This document shows, one piece after another, positions 8,831-16,863 of a stretch of DNA of 64,000 nucleotides. Origin of the DNA: Halopseudomonas maritima (lineage in GTDB: Bacteria > Pseudomonadota > Gammaproteobacteria > Pseudomonadales > Pseudomonadaceae); NCBI RefSeq assembly GCF_021545785.1, contig NZ_CP079801.1, positions 558,001 to 622,000 of the forward strand, in the 5' to 3' direction. A program made the translations under genes and the position numbers. How positions within the stretch are numbered: position 1 is the first letter of the stretch; each line of letters opens with the position of its first letter. Below the pieces are notes generated by a model that had not been told where the DNA came from, searched no databases, and was given only the letters and a program-made list of their open reading frames with translations.

Positions 8831-8866
8831 AAAACGCCCGACAGCGGCAGCGCCGTCGGGCGTTTT
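8831..8866. terminator. Bidirectional terminator between cysQ and grxD
   Basis: AAAACGCCCGAC (8831-8842) pairs with GTCGGGCGTTTT (8855-8866). Runs of A on the left and T on the right let it serve both convergent genes. Confidence 0.9.
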
Positions 8867-8883
8867 AGCAACAACTGGGACGA

Positions 8884-9204
8884 TCAGGCAGCAGGCTGCG
8901 CGGCCTTGACCATAGTCTGCAGCTCGCCGGACTCATGCAGCTCGAGAATGATATCGCTACCACCTACCAGCTCGCCGTTAATCCACAGCTGCGGAAAGGT
9001 GGGCCAGTTGGCGTAGCCCGGCAGAGTGGCGCGAATGTCCGGGTTTTGCAGAATATCGACATAGGCAAACTTTTCGCCGCAAGCCATCAGCGCCTGCGAG
9101 GCGCGGGCGGAAAAGCCGCACTGAGGGGCGTTGGGCGCACCTTTCATGTAGATCAGCACCGGGTTGTTGGCGATCTGTTCTTTGATGGTATCGATGGTAT
9201 CCAT
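8884..9204 (-). CDS. grxD: Monothiol glutaredoxin, Grx4 family
   Basis: The 106-residue protein (MDTIDTIKEQIANNPVLIYM) carries the CGFS active site at 29-32 and a typical thioredoxin fold ending with NGELVGGSDIILELHESGEL. Monothiol CGFS glutaredoxins bind a glutathione-ligated [2Fe-2S] cluster, often as a heterodimer with BolA, and serve iron-sulfur trafficking. A bolA-like gene lies far right in this window (63.2 kb). I start at 9204, which follows GAGGA with six bases of spacing; the in-frame ATG at 9216 contains that ribosome site and is unlikely. Confidence 0.93.
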   Translation of the reverse strand: MDTIDTIKEQIANNPVLIYMKGAPNAPQCGFSARASQALMACGEKFAYVDILQNPDIRATLPGYANWPTFPQLWINGELVGGSDIILELHESGELQTMVKAAQPAA

Positions 9205-9301
9205 GGCATTCCTCATGAGGTTGACGGCGTTCGGGCGCCTTGCAGACCGAACATTCTAACGCAAACTACCCTGCCTTGCGGAGGGGCCAAGCCCCAGCCA
9301 T

Positions 9302-9329
9302 TTGCCAGCGGCCGGATTTTCCCTATAAG
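9302..9329 (+). promoter_or_regulatory. Candidate sigma70 promoter for argF
   Basis: TTGCCA (9302-9307) and TATAAG (9324-9329) are separated by 16 bases, about 105 bases ahead of the argF start. I did not see a clear ArgR operator in the leader. The match is by sequence only. Confidence 0.45.
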
Positions 9330-9435
9330 ATCGCTGCTTCTCTTTATTACTGTGGCTGTTACCAGGCCGTCAGGCTTCTGGTAGGGCGACGTATTTCCGG
9401 TCGTCAGGCGACCGAGGTTACTAGGTAGTACCAAT

Positions 9436-10341
9436 ATGACTACACGGCACTTTTTATCGCTGATGGACTGCTCGGAAGTCGAGCTCATCAGCTTGATCAA
9501 ACGCGGCGTTGAGCTCAAGTCCCTGCACCGCCAGGGCGTGGTCTACGAGCCCCTGAAAAACCGCGTATTGGGGATGATCTTCGAAAAGGCATCCACCCGC
9601 ACTCGGGTGTCCTTTGAGGCTGGCATGATTCACCTGGGCGGCCAGGCTATCTTCCTGTCACCACGCGACACCCAGCTGGGCCGTGGCGAGCCGATCGAAG
9701 ACAGCGCTCGCGTGCTCTCCAGCATGTGCGACGCCATCATGATTCGCACCTTTGCGCACGAGACCTTGGAAACCTTCGCCCAATACTCGAAAGTGCCGAT
9801 CATCAACGGTCTGAGCGATGACCTGCACCCCTGCCAGTTGCTGGCGGACATGCAGACCTATCTGGAGCACCGCGGCTCGATCAAAGGCAAGACTGTTGCC
9901 TGGATCGGCGATGGCAACAACATGTGCAACACTTTCATCCAGGCCGCCATCCAGTTCGACTTTCAGCTGCGCGTTGCCTGCCCAGAGGGCTACGAGCCGG
10001 CTCAGCAGTTTCTGGACCAGGCCGGCGAGCGCGTGACCATAGTGCGCGATCCGCTGGAAGCCGTCGCGGGTGCACACTTGGTAAACACCGACGTGTGGGC
10101 CTCCATGGGCCAGGAAGACGAGGCCGCAGCACGTCTCAAACAGTTCGCACCTTATCAGGTAACGCCAGCCATGCTGGATGCGGCCGACGAATCGGTGTTG
10201 TTCATGCACTGCCTGCCCGCCCACCGCGGCGAGGAAGTCAGCGACGCCTTGATGGACGACCCGCGCAGCGTGGTCTGGGACCAGGCAGAGAATCGCCTGC
10301 ACGCGCAGAAAGCGCTGGTCGAATTTCTGCTGGTCGAGTAA
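9436..10341 (+). CDS. argF: Ornithine carbamoyltransferase, anabolic
   Basis: The 301-residue enzyme condenses ornithine with carbamoyl phosphate to citrulline in arginine synthesis. The carbamoyl-phosphate loop S-T-R-T-R is at 53-57, HPCQLLADMQT lies in the first half, and the ornithine-binding HCLPAHRGEEV lies near residue 257. Length is typical for anabolic OTCases. The stop is four bases from the next ATG, so the ABC ATPase gene is probably co-transcribed. Confidence 0.95.
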   Translation: MTTRHFLSLMDCSEVELISLIKRGVELKSLHRQGVVYEPLKNRVLGMIFEKASTRTRVSFEAGMIHLGGQAIFLSPRDTQLGRGEPIEDSARVLSSMCDAIMIRTFAHETLETFAQYSKVPIINGLSDDLHPCQLLADMQTYLEHRGSIKGKTVAWIGDGNNMCNTFIQAAIQFDFQLRVACPEGYEPAQQFLDQAGERVTIVRDPLEAVAGAHLVNTDVWASMGQEDEAAARLKQFAPYQVTPAMLDAADESVLFMHCLPAHRGEEVSDALMDDPRSVVWDQAENRLHAQKALVEFLLVE

Positions 10342-10345
10342 CCCC

Positions 10346-11452
10346 ATGACCACGCCAGTGCTGGAACTCGATTCACTCAACTGCGGCTATGGCCAGCAGT
10401 TGATCGTCAATGCACTGAGCATTCATTTGCGTGAAGGTGATATCGGCTGTCTACTCGGCCCCTCGGGCTGCGGAAAGACCACCACCCTGCGGGCGATTGC
10501 CGGCTTCGAGCCGATTACCGGTGGTGCGATCCGCCTGGATGGCAAGCCGCTGAGCACAACTCAGCTGCGCGTGTCGCCCGAGCAGCGACAAATCGGCATG
10601 GTGTTTCAGGACTACGCGCTGTTCCCGCACCTGACCGTGGCGGAGAACGTGAGCTTTGGCATTCACACATCGCCCGAGCGCAAGCGCATCGTCGATGAGC
10701 TGCTGTCGCTGGTCAAACTCGACAAGCTCGGCCGGCGCTACCCACACGAGCTGTCCGGCGGCCAGCAACAACGCGTCGCTTTGGCCCGCGCCCTGGCCCC
10801 CAACCCGCGCCTACTGTTGCTGGACGAGCCGTTTTCCAACCTTGACGGTGAGCTGCGCCGCAGACTGTCCGCCGAGGTTCGCGAGATACTCAAGTCGCGT
10901 GGCATCAGCGCCATGCTGGTCACCCACGACCAGGCAGAAGCCTTTGCCGTATGCGACCAGGTAGGCGTGTTGAAAGACGGCCATTTGCAACAGTGGGATA
11001 CCCCTTACAACCTCTATCACGAGCCGACCACTCCCTTTGTCGCCAGCTTTATTGGGCAAGGATATTTTATTCGCGGCCACATGCAGGCGCGCGACACCGT
11101 GGCGACCGAGCTGGGTACGATTCAGGGCAACCGCGCCTATCCGATGACCGAGGGCAGCCCCGTGGACGTGCTGTTGCGACCGGATGACCTGGTAGGCGAC
11201 GCCAGCAGCGCCCTGCGCGCCCGCGTGATCGACCGCACCTTTCAGGGCGCAACCATTCTTTACCGCATGCAGCTGTCTACCGGCACCCAGCTTGAGGCGT
11301 TGTTTCCAAGCCACGCCGATCATCAACCCGGCGACGAGGTCGGCCTCCGGGTCGCCGCCGAGCATCTGGTAGTTTTTCCTGCCCAGGGCAGCGTCAACCT
11401 GCATGCACAGCTACCGCTGGAGCAAGTGCTAGATACCGGCCGCTCTGCCTGA
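10346..11452 (+). CDS. ABC transporter ATP-binding protein of the PotA/FbpC type
   Basis: The 368-residue protein shows Walker A GPSGCGKTT (38-46), Q-loop FQDYALFPHLT (87-97), the ABC signature LSGGQQQR (136-143), Walker B LLLLDEP (156-162), the H-loop THDQAEA, and a C-terminal TOBE-like regulatory domain (about 240-360). This is the architecture of importers for polyamines, iron or sulfate. No permease or binding protein is adjacent, so the substrate cannot be assigned. The pairing of argF with an orphan ATPase is familiar from Pseudomonas genomes. A REP pair follows the stop. Confidence 0.85.
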   Translation: MTTPVLELDSLNCGYGQQLIVNALSIHLREGDIGCLLGPSGCGKTTTLRAIAGFEPITGGAIRLDGKPLSTTQLRVSPEQRQIGMVFQDYALFPHLTVAENVSFGIHTSPERKRIVDELLSLVKLDKLGRRYPHELSGGQQQRVALARALAPNPRLLLLDEPFSNLDGELRRRLSAEVREILKSRGISAMLVTHDQAEAFAVCDQVGVLKDGHLQQWDTPYNLYHEPTTPFVASFIGQGYFIRGHMQARDTVATELGTIQGNRAYPMTEGSPVDVLLRPDDLVGDASSALRARVIDRTFQGATILYRMQLSTGTQLEALFPSHADHQPGDEVGLRVAAEHLVVFPAQGSVNLHAQLPLEQVLDTGRSA

Positions 11453-11460
11453 GCCTTTAC

Positions 11461-11491
11461 ATGGAGAACGCTGCGCGTTTCTCCATCCCAC
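11461..11491 (-). repeat. REP element, left half of an inverted REP pair
   Basis: Read on the minus strand, the foot GTGG is followed by GATGGAGAAACGCGCAGCG and then TTCTCCAT, which folds into a hairpin with ATGGAGAA arms. A GTGG or GTAG foot next to an imperfect hairpin is the hallmark of Pseudomonas REPs, the substrates of RAYT proteins. Confidence 0.75.
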
Positions 11492-11503
11492 ACAGTGCTG
11501 TCC

Positions 11504-11535
11504 GTAGGGCGGAGAACGCCGCAGGCTTCTCCGCC
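11504..11535 (+). repeat. REP element, right half of an inverted REP pair
   Basis: The foot GTAG (11504-11507) leads into GGCGGAGAA and a second arm TTCTCCGCC, with a short GC-rich top. Together with the REP at 11461 on the opposite strand it forms a BIME-like pair between the ABC ATPase gene and a convergent hydrolase gene, where it may protect or end transcripts. Confidence 0.8.
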
Positions 11536-11541
11536 CCCCCG

Positions 11542-12792
11542 TCAGGGCTGCGCCGGGCCGTACAGCGCCCTGCTCGCCTTGCCATGGATCATGCGCGAGA
11601 GCCGGTAATCGGTATTTTGCATCATGCCGATGATGATCGCGTTGTTGCTCGGGTCAATCCAGCACCAGGCACCCTGGATACCCCACCACCAGTAGGTCCC
11701 CTCCGGCAGATAGCCCGCCGCCGGTGAGTCATTGACCACCGCCACATTCAAGCCAAACTGGTTACCGGGAAAGAACGGACCGATGTTCTCTACACCTTGC
11801 GGCAATTGATTGCGGCGCATCAGCTCAACGGTTTCCGGCTTGAGAATGCGGGTGCCTTCCAGCTCGCCGCCAGCCAGCAACATACGGGCGAAGCGCAGAT
11901 AGTCATCCGCCGTCGAGATCAGACCGCCCCCGCCATTGAGAAAGCGCGGCTTACTGAGAAACGGCGTGTTAGGCACGGCCTTGAGCGAACCGTCTGGCTG
12001 CGGCTGATAGGACACAGCAAGACGATCCGCCTTGTCCTCTGGCGCATAGAAATCGGTATCCACCATCTTCAACGGCCCAAAGATCCGTTCTTGCAGATAC
12101 AGGTCAAACGGTTTGCCGGACAGCACCTCGATCAGCGCAGCCTGGATGTCCACGGAGATACTGTAGTGCCAGACCGTACCCGGCTGGTGCAGCAGCGGAA
12201 TATTCTCCAATTTGGCCATCATGTCGGCGAACGTGGAGTCGCGATTCTGAATATCAGCCTGCACGTACAGCTTGTCGACCTGGGTGTCGCCAAAACGGCC
12301 ATAGGTAAAGCCCGCCGTGTGCGTCATCAGCTCTCTAACGGTCACGGGATGGGCAGCAGGCTCGGTCTTGGGCATGCCTTCCGGACCATCAGCCACCGCC
12401 ACCTGCAGGTTCTGCAGCTCCGGAATGTACTTGCCTACGGGGTCATCCAGCTCAAAGCGCCCTTCATCGTAAAGCGTGAGCAATGCAGCACCCGTTACCA
12501 GCTTGGTCAGCGAAAAGATTTTATACAGGCTATCAGGCTCTAGCGGCCGCTGTTGCTCTCGGTCCGCGTAACCGTATTCACCACGCTGCAGCACGTCACC
12601 ATCCTGGTACACCAAGGTGGCAATGCCGCCGATGCGCCCTTGGGCCACTTCCTGCTGCATGGCAGCAGCAAAGGCATCCAGCCGTGGTTGAGTAAAGGCC
12701 TGTGCAGCCTGTTCGGCCTGCAGCGTGGCGGAGAAGCCTGCGGCCAGCAGTACCGCACCGCCCAGCAGTTTACGCATGCTTGATTGGATCAT
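11542..12792 (-). CDS. Exported serine hydrolase of the beta-lactamase class C / EstB type
   Basis: The 416-residue protein starts at the ATG complementary to 12790-12792, which follows AAGGT; the open frame extends further upstream but that part is not protein-like. A signal peptide (MRKLLGGAVLLAAGFSATLQA, from the second Met) is followed by S-L-T-K (94-97, the Ser-x-x-Lys nucleophile motif), WHYSISVD (Tyr motif), and GGGGLISTADDYLRFARMLL. The Trp-rich WWGIQGAWCWIDP replaces the KTG box, as in EstB-type esterases. Expected activity is hydrolysis of esters or beta-lactam-like compounds in the periplasm; resistance should not be assumed. Confidence 0.85.
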   Translation of the reverse strand: MIQSSMRKLLGGAVLLAAGFSATLQAEQAAQAFTQPRLDAFAAAMQQEVAQGRIGGIATLVYQDGDVLQRGEYGYADREQQRPLEPDSLYKIFSLTKLVTGAALLTLYDEGRFELDDPVGKYIPELQNLQVAVADGPEGMPKTEPAAHPVTVRELMTHTAGFTYGRFGDTQVDKLYVQADIQNRDSTFADMMAKLENIPLLHQPGTVWHYSISVDIQAALIEVLSGKPFDLYLQERIFGPLKMVDTDFYAPEDKADRLAVSYQPQPDGSLKAVPNTPFLSKPRFLNGGGGLISTADDYLRFARMLLAGGELEGTRILKPETVELMRRNQLPQGVENIGPFFPGNQFGLNVAVVNDSPAAGYLPEGTYWWWGIQGAWCWIDPSNNAIIIGMMQNTDYRLSRMIHGKASRALYGPAQP

Positions 12793-13080
12793 TCTTGTTC
12801 TACCTTGCGACTGTTGTTGGCCTGTCTCCACTCCGCATTGCTCGTCGCTAACGTGGCACGCCTGCCTCGCGCTCAGCCGGGCACACAGCCTAGGCAGCCA
12901 GGCGAACGAAGACGGCAACAGCCTCAATGCGGGCGTCAACATTGCACCAAGACTAGCCATCAAGAGACAGGATTCCAAGCTGTCTCACCACTCATCAGGC
13001 GCAGTGATAACCACGCCCTGTTGTAACAAATGTCACCCAGTGGCGTCAGATGAGTACAGTCACCACACACAGGATCGACC

Positions 13081-13602
13081 ATGAAACGCCGTACCCTGCT
13101 TGGCGGCCTGCTCGCCGCTCCCGCAATCCCCCTGCTGGCCCGCACTGCCAGCGCCAAGGATGCCTTTCACCTGCCACAGGTCGACGCGCTGGATGTACCC
13201 GCTGACTATTGGCGCGACAAGGTCTCGGACGCCGCCTGGCAGGTGCTGTTCGAGGAAGATACCGAGCGGGCCGGCAGTAGCCCGCTGGACAAGCTCTACG
13301 ACCCCGGCACCTACCTTTGCGCCGCCTGTTACTTGCCGCTGTTCTCGTCGGAGCATAAGTTCGACAGCAAGACTGGCTGGCCCAGCTTTACCCAACCGTT
13401 GGTCGGCCACATCGGCACCCGGCAGGATTACACGCTTATCTGGCCACGCACCGAGTACCACTGCGCTCGTTGTGGCGGCCACCAGGGCCACGTGTTTGAC
13501 GATGGCCCGGCGCCGCGCGGTGAACGCTGGTGCAACAACGGCCTGGCACTGACATTCATTCCTGCTGGCGAGCCACTGCCAGCATTGCGAGGTGACGCAT
13601 GA
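13081..13602 (+). CDS. msrB: Periplasmic peptide-methionine (R)-S-oxide reductase MsrB (Tat signal)
   Basis: The 173-residue protein begins MKRRTLLGGLLAAPAIPLLA, a twin-arginine export signal ending at TASA. The MsrB fold has two zinc CxxC pairs (C80/C83, C128/C131) and the catalytic Cys151 in RWCNNGLAL; the more usual sequence is RYCINSASL. MsrB repairs the R-epimer of oxidised methionine. It overlaps msrA by four bases (ATGA), so the two epimer-specific repair enzymes are made together for the cell envelope. The electron donor is not encoded nearby. Confidence 0.9.
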   Translation: MKRRTLLGGLLAAPAIPLLARTASAKDAFHLPQVDALDVPADYWRDKVSDAAWQVLFEEDTERAGSSPLDKLYDPGTYLCAACYLPLFSSEHKFDSKTGWPSFTQPLVGHIGTRQDYTLIWPRTEYHCARCGGHQGHVFDDGPAPRGERWCNNGLALTFIPAGEPLPALRGDA

Positions 13603-14210
13603 AGTACGCTTTTACCACCCTGACCCTGCTGGCCCTGTCACCACTGGCAGTAGCCAACCAAGCGGTCACCCAAGGACCGCCCGGCACCGAGATGGCGGTA
13701 TTCGCCGGCGGCTGTTTCTGGTGCACCGAGTCAGACTTCGACAAGCTGCCGGGCGTAGTCGAAACCCTGTCCGGCTACACCGGTGGCAGCGCCAAGACCG
13801 CCGACTATCAGCAGGTCTCCTCCGGCAGCACCGGCCATATCGAATCGGTTGCGGTGTTTTTTGACCCGAGTAAGACCAGCTACGCCGAGCTGGTCGAGGC
13901 GTTCTGGCCAACCATCGACCCACTCACCGCCAACGCCCAGTTCTGCGATCGCGGCCACCAGTACAGCAGCGCGCTCTACTACGCCAATGAGGAGCAAAAA
14001 GCACTACTGGAGGCCTCGCGTGATGCCATCAAGGCACGCTTTGATGAACCGATACAAACCCTGATTCTGCAGCGCCAGCCGTTTTACGCTGCGGAGGATT
14101 ACCACCAGAACTACTACGAAAAGAACCCACTGCGTTACACCTTCTACCGCACCACCTGCGGCCGCGACGCCCGACTTGAGGACTTATGGGGCGAGCAAAG
14201 CAAGCGCTGA
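13599..14210 (+). CDS. msrA: Periplasmic peptide-methionine (S)-S-oxide reductase MsrA
   Basis: The 203-residue protein has a short Sec signal (MKYAFTTLTLLALSPLAVA) and the catalytic G-C39-F-W-C-T motif (38-43), followed by SGYTGG and a C-terminal RTTCGRD that may hold the resolving Cys. It reduces S-methionine sulfoxide. An exported MsrA next to a Tat-exported MsrB indicates a dedicated envelope repair pair, organised differently from the PilB fusion or MsrPQ systems. Translation is coupled to msrB by an ATGA overlap. Confidence 0.92.
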   Translation: MKYAFTTLTLLALSPLAVANQAVTQGPPGTEMAVFAGGCFWCTESDFDKLPGVVETLSGYTGGSAKTADYQQVSSGSTGHIESVAVFFDPSKTSYAELVEAFWPTIDPLTANAQFCDRGHQYSSALYYANEEQKALLEASRDAIKARFDEPIQTLILQRQPFYAAEDYHQNYYEKNPLRYTFYRTTCGRDARLEDLWGEQSKR

Positions 14211-14329
14211 TCAGCCTCCATGCGCTCTGGCCCTCTGGCCGGGTCGTAACCAAGGCGCGGCACGACCATGGAAAAGTCGCGCACGAGTCGGGATAATGAC
14301 GGGCTTTGACAGCCCAAGCGGAAGCCACC

Positions 14330-14809
14330 ATGCAGATTGCCGAAAAAACCGTTGTCCAGTTTCACTACGACCTCTCCGACACCAATGGCCCGATCGAGTC
14401 CTCCCGTGAGCACGACCCCGTGCTGTACTTGCACGGCCAGACCGGCCTGATCGATGGTTTGGTGGAGGCCATGGAAGGTCGCAGTGCCGGCGAAACCTTC
14501 AGCGTCACACTGCCGCCAGAGAAAGCCTACGGCGCAGTGCGCGAAGACGCACTGCAAAAGGTGCAGGCCAAACGCCTGGAAGGTGCCAAGAAGTGGAAGC
14601 CCGGCATGATCGCCATCCTGCAGACCGAGCAGGGCCCGCGTCAGGTTGTCGTGGTCAAGCCGGGGCTGTCACAGGTGCTGGTCGACACCAACCATCCGCT
14701 GGCGGGCCGTGAACTGACCTTCAACGTCGAGATTCTCGACGTGCGCGCCGCCACCGAAGAAGAACTGGCTCACGGCCACGCCCACGGCGTGGGTGGCCAC
14801 AACCACTAA
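14330..14809 (+). CDS. slyD: FKBP-type peptidyl-prolyl cis-trans isomerase, SlyD-like
   Basis: The 159-residue protein (MQIAEKTVVQFHYDLSD) has the SlyD layout: a split FKBP domain with FSVTLPPEKAYGAVREDAL, an inserted flap (insert-in-flap chaperone domain), and a His-rich tail (HGHAHGVGGHNH) able to bind nickel or other metals. It catalyses proline isomerisation and acts as a cytosolic chaperone. The start at 14330 follows GGAAG and matches family N-termini; an upstream in-frame ATG at 14306 adds eight residues without support. Confidence 0.9.
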   Translation: MQIAEKTVVQFHYDLSDTNGPIESSREHDPVLYLHGQTGLIDGLVEAMEGRSAGETFSVTLPPEKAYGAVREDALQKVQAKRLEGAKKWKPGMIAILQTEQGPRQVVVVKPGLSQVLVDTNHPLAGRELTFNVEILDVRAATEEELAHGHAHGVGGHNH

Positions 14810-14816
14810 GCAAACA

Positions 14817-14839
14817 GGCGGTCATGAGCCATGACCGCC
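14817..14839. terminator. Hairpin between slyD and the convergent MFS-PlsC gene
   Basis: GGCGGTCAT (14817-14825) pairs with ATGACCGCC (14831-14839). No T-run follows, so it is a weak or Rho-assisted terminator at best. Confidence 0.4.
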
Positions 14840-14874
14840 CTGTCAGATGCTGGACGCGCGCTGTCGCGTCCGCT

Positions 14875-16752
14875 TCAGCGCCGTTCCCCCCGTAAAGCCA
14901 GTACCTGCTCGTGCAAGTGCTCAGGCAACGCCGCGTCGGGCGATACCGGCTCACCCGCCACCAGACAGACACGCGACCACAGGCGACGAAAGAAGCCCTT
15001 GTTCGGATCGCGGCTGAAGAAACTGCCCCACAACCCCTGCAGCGCCATGGGGATAACCGGCACCTGGTCATTTTCCAGTATCCGCGTGATGCCCGCACGG
15101 AACACGTCCATCTCCCCGTCAGCAGTCAGCTTACCCTCAGGGAAGATACACACCACCTCGCCAGCCCGCAGATAGGCCGATATGCGCTCAAAGGCACGTT
15201 CATAGGTGGCCGCGTCCTCGTTGCGTCCGGCAATCGGCACGGTGCCCGCCGTGCGAAAGATAAAGTTGAGCACCGGCAACTGATAGATTTTGTAGTACAT
15301 GACAAAACGCACCGGACGCCGCACAGCGCCGCCGATCAACAGCGCGTCAACAAAGGACACGTGGTTGCACACCAGCACGCAGGGGCCCTCATCTGGAATA
15401 GCCTCCAGGTTGCGGTGCTCGACACGGTACATAGAGTGCCCCAGCAGCCAGATAAGAAAGCGCATGCTGAATTCCGGCACCACCTTGAAGATGTAGCCAT
15501 TGACCAGCAGGTTGAGCAGCGAGATGGTCAAAAACAGCGTCGGAATCGACAGCTCCAGCACACTGAGCATGACAATCGCCAGAATCGCCGAACACACCAT
15601 TAGCAGCGCATTGAGAATATTGTTGGCGGCGATGACGCGCGCGCGCTCCTCTTCCCGGCTGCGCGACTGAATCAGCGCGTACAGCGGCACAATGTAAAAA
15701 CCGCCAAACACCCCCAGCCCCAAAATTGCACCCATCACGCCCCAGGCGCCAGGCTGGGCCAGCAGGGTCAGCCAGTCATACGGCTCGGCACCGGCCGCAA
15801 TACTCCCCGACAAACTCCAGATCAGCAGCCCGAACACGCTCAGGCCCAAGGAGCCAAAGGGCACCAGACCAATCTCTACCTTGTGCCCCGACAGCCGCTC
15901 GCAAAGCACCGAACCCAGCGCAATACCAACCGAGAACATGGTCAAAATCAGGGTAACCACGCTCTCGTCACCGTGCAGGTAGTCCTTGGCAAAGCCGGGA
16001 ATCTGCGTCAGGTAAGTCGCGCCGAGAAACCAGAACCAGGAGTTACCCAGGATCGAGCGCGATACCGAGGGCACCTGTTCCTTAAGCCCAAGCCGCAGAA
16101 TGGCCCAGGATTGGCGGAAAATGTTCCAGTCAATCGCCAGGTCCGGCAAGCCGGCACGCGCAGACGGGATGCGTCGCGCCGCCAGATAGCCGCCAATCGC
16201 CACCAGCACGACCGAGCCCCCCACCAGGCTTGCCCAGCCGCCGCGGGCCATGAGCACGCCGGCGCACAAGGTACCGCCCAGAATGGCCAGAAATGTGCCC
16301 ATTTCAACCAACGCATTGCCGCCAACCAACTCGTCTGGCTCCAGCGCCTGCGGCAGGATCGAGTATTTGACCGGCCCAAACAGCGCCGACTGGGTACCCA
16401 TGGCGAACAGCACGACCAACAGCAGCGGCAAACTGCCCAGCCACAGGCCCAGCGCCCCGAGCAGCATAATGGCCACCTCACCCAGCTTGATACGCCGTAT
16501 CAGCAGATCCTTGTCGAACTTCTCGCCAAACTGCCCGCCCAGCGCCGAGAACAGAAAGAACGGCAGGATAAACAGCAACGCGCTGAGGTTGATCAGAAGG
16601 TCACGGTCAGCGCTGAAGCTGAGCTTGAACAGAATCGCCAGAATCAGCGCCTGCTTGAACAGGTTGTCGTTAAAGGCGCCCAGCAACTGGCTGGTGAAGA
16701 AAGGGAGAAAGCGTTTGCTGCCCAGCAAACTAAACTGCGAGTGTTCCGACAT
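14875..16752 (-). CDS. LplT-like MFS transporter fused to a PlsC acyltransferase domain
   Basis: The 625-residue protein has an N-terminal MFS half (about 10-430) with many membrane segments and the LplT-type motif LLGAFNDNLFKQAL near the start. A C-terminal 1-acylglycerol-phosphate acyltransferase domain follows (about 440-620), with H464-x4-D469 in NHVSFVD and FPEG at 537-540. In enterobacteria LplT flips lysophospholipids inward and Aas re-acylates them; here both steps appear to sit in one polypeptide, without the acyl-ACP synthetase domain. The likely role is recycling of lysophospholipids at the inner membrane. I use the ATG at 16752 because MSEHSQFSLLGSKRFLPFF matches the family; the frame is open to 16836. 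Confidence 0.85.
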   Translation of the reverse strand: MSEHSQFSLLGSKRFLPFFTSQLLGAFNDNLFKQALILAILFKLSFSADRDLLINLSALLFILPFFLFSALGGQFGEKFDKDLLIRRIKLGEVAIMLLGALGLWLGSLPLLLVVLFAMGTQSALFGPVKYSILPQALEPDELVGGNALVEMGTFLAILGGTLCAGVLMARGGWASLVGGSVVLVAIGGYLAARRIPSARAGLPDLAIDWNIFRQSWAILRLGLKEQVPSVSRSILGNSWFWFLGATYLTQIPGFAKDYLHGDESVVTLILTMFSVGIALGSVLCERLSGHKVEIGLVPFGSLGLSVFGLLIWSLSGSIAAGAEPYDWLTLLAQPGAWGVMGAILGLGVFGGFYIVPLYALIQSRSREEERARVIAANNILNALLMVCSAILAIVMLSVLELSIPTLFLTISLLNLLVNGYIFKVVPEFSMRFLIWLLGHSMYRVEHRNLEAIPDEGPCVLVCNHVSFVDALLIGGAVRRPVRFVMYYKIYQLPVLNFIFRTAGTVPIAGRNEDAATYERAFERISAYLRAGEVVCIFPEGKLTADGEMDVFRAGITRILENDQVPVIPMALQGLWGSFFSRDPNKGFFRRLWSRVCLVAGEPVSPDAALPEHLHEQVLALRGERR

Positions 16753-16863
16753 GGCGCTGCGTATCCTTCCGGTCAAGTTGGTGCAGCGGGCAGCATACCC
16801 AAAATCGGCAGGTCCCGGCGCGAAACCTGCCGACAATCTGGTCAGCCTGACTGAGCCCGCCGG

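Noticed and set aside
11542..12792. Beta-lactamase resistance gene
   Set aside because: The motifs fit EstB-type esterases; the KTG box is replaced by a Trp-rich segment, so resistance cannot be claimed.
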